NCBI GenBank assembly: GCA_024663395.1
Contig: JANFAH010000020.1
Span: forward strand, 124,001 to 188,000
DNA: 64,000 nucleotides
DNA from: Pisolithus tinctorius
Taxonomy: Eukaryota > Basidiomycota > Agaricomycetes > Boletales > Pisolithaceae
Direction: 5' to 3'
Part shown: one piece after another, positions 44,288 to 55,160 of the stretch
Layout of the letters: the number at the start of each line of letters is the position of its first letter
How positions within the stretch are numbered: position 1 is the stretch's first letter
The notes under the pieces: generated by a model
What the model saw: only the letters and a program-made list of their open reading frames with translations
What the model was told of the DNA's origin: nothing
The model's database searches: none
Program-made: the position numbers and the translations under genes

Positions 44288-46058
44288 ATGAAGTTACTAG
44301 ACGTGGAAGCTGTTCTCGACCGGGAAAGGGACATCCAAAAGACTGATCCCAATCGTGAAATCCTGAAGGAACTTGATGACAAAGATAGTTGTTATGCTAT
44401 ACTGTCGCATCGCTGGGGCGTGGAGGTCGGCTACGAAGAGATGACTGGGCTGATGAGGATGGGGGAAGAAGATAGGAAAGAGGTCAGAGAGCGCTACGGC
44501 TACCAAAAGATCATCAAGAGTTGTGAGCAAGCGAAGAAGGACGGCTATGAGTGGTTGTGGGTAGATACCTGCTGCATCGACAAGCGGAGCAGTTCAGAAC
44601 TTTCCGAGGCCATCAATTCGATGTATCGGTGGTACCGAAATGCACAGGTGTGCTATGCGTATCTCAACGACGTTGACGAGGAGGTCTTCCCTGTCAAGCA
44701 AGATGGCAAAGAAGTTCGACAAGTCCAATGGCTGGCCGGAGTGGTTTGTGACGGGGCTGGACGCCTACAGGAACTCATCGCCCCAAAGCAAGTCGAATTC
44801 TTCAACAAGAACTGGGTGTCGATTGGCAATAAACGGCGCCTTGCCCTCGCGTTGAAGGACATCACGAAGATTCAAACCGACGTTGTGATGGATGGCCTAG
44901 CTGGGAAGTGTCTCAGTGTCGCACGGATCATGTCCTGGGCGGCCGACCGGAAGACGACACGCGTGGAAGATCGAGCGTATTCGTTGATGGGGCTGTTTGG
45001 AGTGAACATGCCCATGCTGTATGGAGAGGGTGAAAAGGCATTTCAGAGGCTACAGCTGGAGATCATCCGCACATCCAGCGATCACAGCATATTTGCATGG
45101 AATCCACGCAGGCCGCGAACAGGCAGTGTTCTGGCAGATGACCCGAGCGACTTTCGGGGTTGTGGCAACATGACGAAGATGGAACCCGGCGAATTTGTCG
45201 ACAACCTGGCGAGGTACATTCGCGGCAACAGACTCGGTAATCCCAGATACATCTTCCGCGACTCCATCGAGGTCCCGACCAACCCGATACACCGGTGCAG
45301 ACTTGCATGGTTGAGGTGGCGTGCCCGGTCGCTCAGCCAGTCACTCCGCACATTCGCTGTCAGTAATGCGGGGATCCAAATGTGCTTGCCCGTCATCCCC
45401 TCTCCCAACTCTCCGTCCCATTTCAGCGCTCTATTGGCATGTAGTGATCAAACCTTTCTGGAGACCAATCGATTTGGTATTCTCTGGGTCCAGCTTTGAC
45501 AGGACCTCACGCGCGGGCATTCCCACGGCGTTTCCAGAGTTCAGAAACACTGTATCTTACTCATAATCAAGGTGCCAACGAGACGCATCGCGAATTTACA
45601 CTCGACGACAAGCATGCCTCGTACCATGGATTCACCCGCTGCGGCACCTTCCGCGCAAGTTCCCGGGCAATACTGTCACGCTCCCTTCCCTCACAGACGA
45701 TCTCCTTGTCATAGTCTATGCCAACGACGATGTCAAATCTCGCTTTGCAGTTGGTCTCGGATACTACCTCCGCCAAGGATGGGTGCATGTGGTCTATGAC
45801 GACCAAGAGGCGGACTGGGCAGCTTTTGCTAAGAATGCACATGATCGAATGTGGAAGGCACGTGCAAAACACGCTCAGAGTATGCCCGAACGTTTAGACA
45901 ACCCCAATTCCGACCGCGAAGACCACTTCATTAAGCATGCCCACCTTCCCCGATCAACCTGGGGTGTGAAGGTAGCCTGGGGCAGATGGGGGACGGGCAA
46001 TTTCAAGGTTATGGTCGATGTCGAGCAATGTCCTGGTTGCTGTGATGGGCCCATGTAG
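44288..46058 (+). pseudogene. HET-domain gene, copy B, several frameshifts
   Basis: Start MKLLDVEAVLDRERD; YAILSHRWG, WLWVDTCCIDK and the DUF8212-type segment are in one 403-codon frame to 45,499. Within it, about 44,700-44,765, three one-base insertions relative to copy C (GGCAAAG for GGCAAG; GTGACGG for GTACGG; GACGCC for GACCC) shift then restore the frame, so the RGWTLQEL motif reads DGAGRLQEL. An extra A near 45,470 (ACCAATCG for ACCATCG) ends the frame, and a missing C near 45,650 shifts it again. The C-terminal part to about 46,058 is present in other frames. Dead or heavily altered. Confidence 0.88.
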
Positions 46059-48880
46059 ATGGACAACTACGCATGTCAGTACTTTCTCCCCCGAGTGCAT
46101 GCGGCCCTAACCATTTGCGTTACCATAGCATACTCGGCGTGGCATTGATACACCGGGGCTTATGCACACGGATTGCTATCGATATCGGTACAAACTGGAC
46201 GGGTGGCTTACATGGCTAGACGGATGTTTTGGTCAACGGGTTGCAGTAAGTCATGCATTCATACTCATATATGTGTCAACCTGATGTGACCAGCTGGGCG
46301 ATTATGGTGACTATTCCAATGGTAATTTCAAATGCACTGGCAATATATTTGAGGATGCGCGGACCCTTGGTGTTGACCCCTATGAGCTCAGTTTATTGCC
46401 CCGTGGTCTCCCGCGTGGCTGATGGAGAGTGGAGCAATCGGGCTGATGATCCTGCGACATATTGTCGCAATGGCAAATACGTTGCGCTACGTCAACCAAA
46501 AGGCCTCTCACTTCCCACTAACGAACATTTGGTGCTGCTGATGAAATCCTTGTCTATCCCGTGCTGCAGGCAAACATTTGGTGATAACGGTCGTACAATG
46601 CTCAGGCTTCCACGGAGATGATGATAATGGAAAACAAGGGGATTCAGGGGATCGTGAGTATTCCACAATGATCGTATGCTGCTCACTTTTTGACCTTGAG
46701 TATCGGACTCAGCCTCAGACAGTGGAAACCACTCCACAGAGCCACAGGTTTTTACTCTACTATATACCGCCACAAGCCCACAAGTTTGGCAAAGAAAACC
46801 GTTTTTTGAAGAGAGAAGGAAACAATTCCATAGTATTCGGTATGCCCGTGAGATGACTATGTGTGCTGTTGCTGATGCTGTGTTTCGGGACGTAGGGAGC
46901 ACTTTTACTCGCTCATGAATATGGTACCCTCTCTTATCATGCTTGGGGTTTGTCTGTGCCGAACACACTATCTTTCAGGATCAATCTAGGGGACCTGACG
47001 CCGGTCACAAGTCTGTGGTGCGTTAGGCAAACTACATGAAACACACAAACATTCACTTATGATGACAACAGAATCGACAGAAGACTGATAGAACGATCAA
47101 ATTTTTCTCAGACATATTTGGTTTCCCGCTTCTGAGCAATTACGTGCGTGCTCATCTTTTCATTGTTTCGTCCCACTCGTACCCACCGTTGAACGAAGGT
47201 TGGAAAAATAACATTTTTCGAGAGGCTCCCCTGGATGATGGAAACTAATCCACGCAGTGAGTGTTCTGTAGGCAATGTGGAAGGTTGGCCCGTCACACTA
47301 TGCATTTTTGCCTGCAAACTTACAATACCGCGTTAGCGCATGGTTTGCAAGCACACCTATTCAAGGGCACGCGACAATCCAATGCCGCCCAGGACCCGCG
47401 TCTCGAAGTTGTTTTACCTCTTTTGGGCGAGCGGTGCCGAACTTCTTTGTGCAGATGATCAGTGCACCGCGTCGGTCTGCTGATGAAAAGCAGAAAGTGG
47501 TGCGCGAGTTTGAGTCGTTCTCACGGACTCCGAGTGCTGGTGTAGGTGTTTCCATCGGCAAAAACCAGTAGGCGCTGATTCTAATCACAAACAGCTACTC
47601 AAATACATAGTGATTGCGTGAGTACTTTTATTCTTTCCCTTTTCCACCCTTCAACTTCTTCCTGGCTCCAGATTGGCATATCATCACTATGGTTGGTCAC
47701 GTCCAAGCAGAGGCATTGAATATGATAGGTCGGCATTTTATCTACGAACTTTAAGCAATCCACGCCTTGAATGCTATGTGTAGGCATTTCAACACTCCTT
47801 CCATGATACAAGAGATAGAGGCGCTCCAAGCAAAACTTAGCGCAACAGAGGATGAAGACGAGCAGCGGGCCCTGGAGGAGGACGTCACAGGAAAGGCAGG
47901 GACAACATCAACTTGTTACCTTTCGACACTGATGGTCCTATTTGTTAATAGATCTTATGGCTCTGTTGGTGTGGGATCTGCACGGAGGTGGACGAGCTAT
48001 TACCAAAGGCATGCCAACTTTCTCGTCTCCACAGCTCTCATTTGACATGGTTCAGGTTGTGGATTACATTCCAAGGGTGATATACCCCAGGGTAAGTGGC
48101 GTCACACGCTTGAAAATGACCACGTCACCGCCTGTCAACAGGGATTATATGAAATTTACCTGGCTATGGCTTCGTTAACGGACCCAGATGACGATCACGC
48201 TCACTTGCAGCGGTAGGCGACATCATTTGGCGGATCGCGCGATACGAATCGCTGAATACGTATTGTTGTAGGATCATGTTCGATGCAGGAGCGGGCACGT
48301 CGAAACATCAGTTGTTGCTTGACGCTCGGGCTGCTGAACAAGCCAAGTGGTCATCCACCACTACTTCGAGGGACATCACCAACACCAACACGCAGGGTCC
48401 GAGTACAAGCTCTCAATCACCCTCCACATCGGCGGTTTAACTAACATGGATTTTGGCAAGTATGTCCTTAACCTTCGTCCGGACACATTGACATTATCGA
48501 CGAAGATGGTGAAGTTCTTAGGAATGCTGTAAGTATGGAGTCAACATGTTCTAGGTGTTCCCTATCTGTACCTCGTATGAGTAGATCTAGGTACCAAATG
48601 TAACCTTTGTACACGCACCTGCAGAACAGACGCTCGTTCAGAATGAGGTGTTTACTGTATCAACGAGCCTACCCGCTAGGTTGGGTACTCTTCAGCAGGC
48701 ACTGGCACGAGGATTGGACGGTTTGAAGCGACTTGTATGCGCACCGGTCGCCCCGAGGATTTTGTGCCGGTCATAAATGCTCGTAAAGCAGCGAATTGCC
48801 AGTTGCTGCTCCAGTACTCATGAAGAGGGCCCCCACCGTTCATAATATTCATGGATGCTCGGGGGTCTGGAAGAACAACT
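46059..48880 (+). repeat. HET downstream block, copy B
   Basis: Second copy of the 2.7-kb block after the HET gene, with the same open pieces (QPKGLSLPTNEH, TEDEDEQRALEEDVTGKA, GDIIWRIARYESLN, FDAGAGTSKHQLLLDARAAE) and its own indels. Confidence 0.6.
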
Positions 48881-49560
48881 TTCAACGTGCTTATTATACG
48901 AGCGCAAATAGGTTTACATCAAAATGGCGTCTCCATGCATCCAAGCTGACTGATGGGTCGCCGATCCTCCCTGTAGATTCCAGTGTTAAGGGTCAGGCTG
49001 TCGATATCCTCAAACCTGTTGTGGGCACGAAAAGAACAAACGGCGTAATAAACAGCCTCGACGTCTAAAGGACGAGCATAATGTCTGGGAAAATACTGAC
49101 AACGCGGGGGGATCACCACACGGTATACAGGGAACGCAAAATGACATAAAGACCGTCTCTTGAAAGGGCTGTGGTTCTGTCACAGCATGCCGGAACTAAG
49201 GATGTCCTCGCTGCTGAAGACATGTCATCTGATGTCTTTCGGTTTTACCACTAATGAATAATGTGGTCTAGCATTGCCCGGGATCGTTCTCGTCCCTCGA
49301 CGGGTTTCGGTTCGCCTCGAAATGCCCTCCTCGAGAGCAGTCGTCCACGCAACTGGCCCAAGATACCTATTCATGCTTCGGTTGCCTGGGAAGTCGCCAA
49401 GAGCGTGATAGAGATAGACGAGGCAATCCACCCTGTTGCAGAGATTCTCGAAAAGCCTGCGTTTTCACTATTTTCTTTAGCTCAGAGATATCGCATTTCC
49501 GCTCGTGCCACACGCCTGCTCCATCTAACACTCTCCCACACCTCATCGCGGTCGTTCACT
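48881..49560 (+). repeat. linker block between HET downstream block and NRPS relic
   Basis: 48,881-49,290 occurs inverted at 42,550-42,990. 49,300-49,470 occurs in direct orientation at 57,860-57,990 and inverted at 42,430-42,540. A minus-strand frame here contains YHALGDFPGNRS; unknown. The third interval lacks the first 400 bases. Confidence 0.6.
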
Positions 49561-49950
49561 GCTTGAGTTCGATCCCTTGCTTTGAGGTTCGATCCCATTG
49601 CTTTTGGCGTGCAAGATATGTAGTATATGCGCTACCACCTTGTTCTTGTATTTGAGCAACTCCTCGTTAACCTCCCATTGTCTGGTGCGGAAGTCAATAT
49701 AATGACTGCGAACGAGCAGTGCATCCGTGCAGGAACTCCCCTCTGTCGTCAAAAATCAACAGTTTAGCGGAACCGGAGAACCACGCACGGTACTCTTACG
49801 TTTACAATCTGCTGGCATGTCACGCCCTTACTCATCCAGACGACGTTGCCGTTAAATGCGATAGAAGAGTGGTATATACCTATGCTGGATTCGACGCCAC
49901 TTCTAATCAACCCGCGCGATACTTGAAAAGGTGTCTTATCTGTTCGTCCC
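49561..49950 (+). pseudogene. NRPS-type adenylation domain, 5' relic (copy 2)
   Basis: Matches the start of the domain copy at 58,100-58,450 (GAACGAGCA, AACAGTTTAGCGGAACCGGAGAACC, then the ALTHPDDVAVKCDRRVVYTY segment, typical of the first conserved part of an adenylation domain). It stops near 49,950 and joins straight to the P450 3' end: the remaining 2.4 kb seen in copy 3 is missing. Confidence 0.65.
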
Positions 49951-50200
49951 GGGGTAGGAGAAACTATCTGGTGCGTCATACCGCCTATTCTCGTCATATG
50001 ATAGGCTCATAGTAACCAAGCACCGTTCAAGTGTTCCATTGGGACCGGTTCTGCGGAGGCCTTGGCTCTGCTCCGAGAGGACTCTTCATTCCTCTATCAT
50101 GAGATAGGTGCATATTCATATTCGCACAAGTGACTCACTGGATGTGATTGCCACCACTAGTTCCAGCAACGTGGTCGTGTTGCAAGCACAGCTCTCCGAT
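49951..50200 (+). pseudogene. P450 3'-end relic (copy 2) with flank
   Basis: Only the last codons (GGAGAAACTATCTGG) to the old stop and about 190 bases of the P450 3' flank (GTTCTGCGGAGGCCTTGG) survive. No catalytic part. Confidence 0.65.
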
Positions 50201-51830
50201 CTAGGGATCGTAGCGTGCGGAGTCACCAAACCTCGACTCTGCTTGATTACTGAGCAATGAGCGACCTTTCGCGACTTCTAGTGCATCGTAGAATGCGCGG
50301 GACGCCTCCAAACTCGTCAACATGAGTGAAAACAGGTCGCCATACCCTCTATTCTCGTGGACTAGTTCGGCATTAGGCAGACCCGACGACAGAGATTGGT
50401 AGTTCTCCGGTGTTATGTACTTGGGATACCACACTTGCTTGGTAACCGCGCCTTCACTTTCGGATGCTCCGCCCTCAATAGAGTGCACGCGGAGGAATTC
50501 ACAGATGTACCCGGTGTTTGCGTTTACAATGTGCATGAGTTCGAAGAAGTCACGCGAGGTCCGATCCATTACGGTTGCATCGGAGGTAAAGTAGGTGTCC
50601 TCAAAAGTCGACGCCAGGTGCTCCCTAAGCAGAGCATGGTATATCATGCGTGGATTGATTACCAGGCTGCGAGGAAATGAACTGTTGAGCCAGATATCAG
50701 AAGGTCCTATTGGGCGAGAACTACTCACCTCCCGTCGAGCACGTTGGATATCCGCCCAAGTACTTTCAAAGGCTAGCGACGACTATATCAGCGCAGGGCA
50801 AGACGTCTACAATGGCGAATGTCCCGGCGGACTCATCGAAGACAACCAAGAAATCGTATTTGTCTGCCAAGGCACCTAGTCGCGGGATATTCACGGTAAA
50901 TAGTAGAGATTTCGATGAACATTCCAGTGGAGAACAAGTATGGGAGGCGTGGAAGGATTCTCGGCTACCTTTCTTTCGAGCGTAGCGTCTAGGTCATCAA
51001 TGTCTCAATCACGACCGTGTCCGTAGACTATGGCATTTTCCTCGACAATTTTGAGTGTCTGTATATAGAAAGCTAGGAAGAAGCAGCTATTATGTATGGC
51101 ACAGTCCACGACACCTCATCCACAAAGACGTGCTTACCCAAATAGAACGCTTTTCCCAAAAGGGCACGATGCGAGAGCTGGCGCACATTCCACAATGCCG
51201 GCATTCCGCACGAGAAAAGGAACACATCATCCATAGAAATGTTTGTCGGCGCACCGGCAGGCGATTCATCACGGACAAAGTAGTTAGCTATTCGTTGACG
51301 GAATGCATCTTTCGCGTCCGCTCCTGTCATTAATGGAATTTCTGACACGTCCAAAGATTTCGGGGTCAAATCTGTCTTCCCGCATACACGAAAAAATTCC
51401 GAGACTTCTACCTTTGGAAATCCAGAAATCCCAAGGATAGATGGGCAGCGTTCTGCATATCGCGACGAAATGCCGAGGCCGCAATGTTCCCAGAACTTCC
51501 TTGCAGCTTTATAGATGTCGGCATGAAAGAACAGAACGAAGGCTTCGCACATGGCGGAGGTACTGATTGTAATACTACAGGGAGACACAGTGTCACCCGT
51601 GAAGTTGAAAGGGGATCTTCCATTGGGTCGATGGCATCGTGAACGATTCGGAGGTCAGATGCCTTGATTGTGAATAAATTCCTTCCCATGCTCAGCAGTG
51701 TTTTGGGTTGGGCACAGAAGGCAGAGTTTTCCAGAAAGACCAATCCTTCTTGGCAGATATATGCGAGCTGCACAGATTCAAAATCTAGTGTCGGGTATAG
51801 CTGAGAGCGCATGGAAGCATGAACACCTTT
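50201..51830 (-). pseudogene. cystathionine gamma-synthase-like relic (copy 2)
   Basis: Same gene as at 32,808-34,542 on the same strand. A 175-codon frame ends the copy (LTSLEASRAFYDALEVAKG then the foreign tail GRSLLSNQAES shared in position with copy 1). Further 5': DDVFLFSCGMPALWNV and a KFWEHCGLG segment. The PLP-lysine region near 50,750-50,870 is degraded, and the N-terminus with SLPTW is absent, cut at a breakpoint near 51,830 shared with copy 3. Confidence 0.75.
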
Positions 51831-51844
51831 TTGAACGATCTACA

Positions 51845-53336
51845 AAGTCACGTGTTCTTCAAGATCGAGAAGATTTGGAGGATTACACGATACCATTTTG
51901 GTAATAATCCCCGAGGCTCATTATACGACTCCGCAGGTTCCGGCGTTTTCAAATCTGCGAAAGTCACGCATAGAAGGGTTGGTGGAAACGTGTTTAAGGA
52001 AGACGCAGTGATGTATCGGCATATCTACCTACGGTACACTCATCCAATCCCAGAGATAGGATGTGATACGGCAGACTAGCGACATCGCCACCGCGACGAA
52101 CGTCTCGTCTATCGATGCCCTGGCGCGTGGGCAACTTGCAGCTCGATACTGACCCCCCTAGCGTTTACATGTTGCAAAGATATCTCGTTGAAATACTAAC
52201 GTCAGGTGAATGGACACGTTCTGGCGGGTACAAGTGGATTATCGAATAGCTGACTCTGAATTCAGTGCACGCACCGATAGCGCAATGCTTTTTGTCCCGT
52301 TCTTGCATGCGGCGGACATGATGATCTTTCGATGTGACATCGATCGCGGTGGGTCTGACCCTCACTGCAAAGTGTATTTGGTGCATGAATGCGTGCAGGG
52401 TTGAGGCCACTGTTCCAATTTCCGTGATATGCAATCCGTGGCTCGCGCATTGATGGAAGATGGATGCCCCCGTGCCCAGCTCATGTGAGTAGATGGACAT
52501 GCTTCTGATGGTTTGAGATAAGCCATATGGAAGTCGCAGACTCCAGTGGAACCTTCAATATTGTGATCGTTTGGAAAGGGCGCCAATCGATTGTCTCCAG
52601 CACGCAAAGGCAGCCCATCCTTTTACCGTTCTCCAAGCTTCACATGAAGGTGGCATTCTAGCGCTGTTTAAAAGTGCGCATCATCATGGAATGCCCGGGG
52701 CCCTGCTCCAAGTTCCGGCATTTGGGACGGCCTATGGATACAGCAGCACTGACGCCACACCGCAGTTCTCCTTGTGACGGACCATCTGTACATGTAATCC
52801 GTGCATAAAAAACTGTGGCACACCTCTGCTCTCTAACTGCTAGCTATACGGTCAGCACATCCATCTTTGTACTGAAGATAGCAATAGACATTCTTTGCGT
52901 CGATAATGATTGCCCGGAAAGTTCATCTGCCTTTACGGGTGTGGTGGTAGACTGTTGGGTCAGCCTCGCTACATACATAGCCATAACTGCAACTGCAGAG
53001 GAAATGGCCGTAATGTAATATATTAACGGAGACCCTGAAAAGGTCTTCTTGTCTCATGTTCTTGATAAGCTCTCGTAGACGAATTTCGAACAAATAATAT
53101 GTACCAGTCGAGAATGCCTGTTCCACGTGTATCCCGAATATATAAGTTACCCCGCAAAACACCTGTGTCCCTCCCTTAAGACCTGTGACCAGCAACCACC
53201 ATCAGTCTTGCGTTTGCCTTTCGTCCCGCACTCAAAGCTCACCACCTGAAAGAATACCCCGCGGGATTGGACACCTAATAAAGTATGTGTGATTCCTTGT
53301 GGACGTGTTGAACCTTGCATTGACTTCTGAGGAAGA
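51845..53336 (+). repeat. HET upstream block, copy C
   Basis: Third copy, directly abutting the 5' end of the PLP-enzyme relic at AAAGTCACGTGTTCTTCAAG. Confidence 0.7.
53124..53146 (+). promoter_or_regulatory. CACGTG + TATA promoter of HET copy C
   Basis: CACGTG near 53,124 and TATATAAG at 53,139-53,146, 191 bases before the ATG at 53,337. Confidence 0.55.
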
Positions 53337-53423
53337 TGAAGTTACTAGATGTGAAAGCTGTTCTCGACAGGGAAAAGGATATCCAAAAGACTGATCCTAA
53401 TCGTGAAATCCTGAAGGACCACG

Positions 53424-55160
53424 ATGACAAAGATATCCTGTTATGCTATACTGTCGCATCGTTGGGGTGCCGAGGTCGATTATGAAGAGATGACTGGACT
53501 GATGAAGATGGTGGAAGAAGAGAGGAAACAGGTCAGAGAGCGCTATGGCTACCAAAAGATCATCAAGAGTTGTGAGCAAGCGAAGAAGGACGGCTACGAG
53601 TGGTTGTGGGTAGATACCTGCTGCATCGACAAGCGGAGCAGTTCAGAACTTTCCGAGGCCATCAATTCGATGTATCGATGGTACCGAAATGCACAGGTGT
53701 GCTATGCGTATCTCAACGACGTTGACGAGGAGGTCTTCCCTGTCGAGCGAGATGGCAAGAAGTTTGACAAGTCCAATGGCTGGCCGGAGTGGTTTGTACG
53801 GGGCTGGACCCTACAGGAACTCATCGCCCCAAAGCGAGTCGAGTTCTTCAACAAGGACTGGGTGTCGATTGGCAATAAACGACGGCTTGCCCTCGTGTTG
53901 GAGGACATCACGAAGATTCAAACCGACGTTGTGATGGATGGCCTAGCTGGAAGGCGTCTCAGTGTCGCACAAATCATGTCCTGGGCGGCCGACCGGAAGA
54001 CGACACGCGTGGAAGATCGGGCATATTCGCTGATGGGGCTGTTTGGGGTGAACATGCCCATGCTGTATGGAGAGGGCGAAAAGGCATTCCAGAGGCTACA
54101 ACTGGAAATCATCCGCACATCCAGCGATCACACCATATTTGCATGGGATCCCTTTGGAAATATTCAGCGGACAGGCAGTGTCCTAGCAGAGGATCCGAGC
54201 GACTTTCGATATTGTGGCAGGATCAAGAAGGTGGAACCCAGCGAATTTGTCGACAAACTGATGAACTACATCGGCTACTACGACCTCGGTAATCCCTGGT
54301 GCATCCGTCGTGAAACCCATAGCACCCTCACGAAGATCCCGACCAACCCGGCACACTGGTGCAGACTTGCATGGTTGAGGTGGTGCGCCCAATCGTTCAG
54401 CCAGCAACTCCGCACATTCACTGTCAGTAATGCGGGGATCCAAGTGTGTTTGCCTGCCATTCCCCTTTCCGACTCTCCGTCTCGTTTCAGGGCTCTATTG
54501 GCATGTTCAGATGGATCCACTCTGGAGACCATCGACTTGGTACTCGCTGGATCCAGCTTCGACAGGACCTCACGCGCGGACGGTGCCACGGCGCTTCCAG
54601 AGTTCAAAACACTGTATCTTACTTATAATCTAGATGCCAACGAGACGCACCGCGAGTTTACACTCGACGACAAGCATGCCTCATACTATGGATTTACCCG
54701 CTGCGGCACCTTCCCGCGCAAGTTCCCGGGCGATACTGTCACGCTCTCATCCCTCACAGACGATCTCATTGTCATAGTCTATGCCAACGATGATGTCAAA
54801 TCTCGCTTTGCAGTTGGCCTCGGATATTACCTCCGCAGAGGATGGGTGCATATAGTCTATGACGACCAAGAGGCGGACTGGACAGCCTTCGCTGAGAATG
54901 CACATGCTCGAATGTGGAAGGCACGTGCAAAACACGCTCAGAGTATGCCCGAACGTTTAGACGACCCCACTTCCGACTACGATGACTACTTCGTTAAGCA
55001 TGCCCACCTTCCCCGATCAATCTGGGGTGTGAAGGTAGCCTGGGGTGGATGGGGGACGGGCGATTTCAAAGTTATGGTCGATGTCGAGCAATGTCCTGGT
55101 TGCTGTGATGGGCCATGTACATGGACAACTACACGTGTTAGTACTTTCTCCCCTGTGTGA
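53424..55160 (+). CDS. HET-domain protein, copy C (best preserved)
   Basis: Predicted allorecognition/cell-death protein. The ancestral ATG is at 53,337, but an extra base near 53,430 (ATATCCTGTTATG versus ATACTCGTTATG in copies A and D) shifts that frame. The ATG at 53,424 gives 578 codons with the whole HET core: YAILSHRWG (residues 7-15), WLWVDTCCIDK, INSMYRWYRNAQVCYAYL, FVRGWTLQELIAP, then RAYSLMGLFGVNMPMLYGEG and a C-terminal region to EQCPGCCDGPCTW. So unlike copies A, B and D this one needs no restored frame for its HET and DUF8212-type parts. The stop at 55,160 lies in a likely intron (donor GTTAGT near 55,137), so the mature protein probably continues into the downstream block. It would lack the first 29 residues of the original start. 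Whether the shortened N-terminus is functional is unknown. Confidence 0.85.
   Translation: MTKISCYAILSHRWGAEVDYEEMTGLMKMVEEERKQVRERYGYQKIIKSCEQAKKDGYEWLWVDTCCIDKRSSSELSEAINSMYRWYRNAQVCYAYLNDVDEEVFPVERDGKKFDKSNGWPEWFVRGWTLQELIAPKRVEFFNKDWVSIGNKRRLALVLEDITKIQTDVVMDGLAGRRLSVAQIMSWAADRKTTRVEDRAYSLMGLFGVNMPMLYGEGEKAFQRLQLEIIRTSSDHTIFAWDPFGNIQRTGSVLAEDPSDFRYCGRIKKVEPSEFVDKLMNYIGYYDLGNPWCIRRETHSTLTKIPTNPAHWCRLAWLRWCAQSFSQQLRTFTVSNAGIQVCLPAIPLSDSPSRFRALLACSDGSTLETIDLVLAGSSFDRTSRADGATALPEFKTLYLTYNLDANETHREFTLDDKHASYYGFTRCGTFPRKFPGDTVTLSSLTDDLIVIVYANDDVKSRFAVGLGYYLRRGWVHIVYDDQEADWTAFAENAHARMWKARAKHAQSMPERLDDPTSDYDDYFVKHAHLPRSIWGVKVAWGGWGTGDFKVMVDVEQCPGCCDGPCTWTTTRVSTFSPV

Noticed and set aside
49584..49596. 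GGTTCGATCCC, like the B box of a tRNA gene (also near 58,110)
   Set aside because: No A box or cloverleaf arms at the right distance; it lies in a repeated relic segment upstream of the adenylation-domain fragment.
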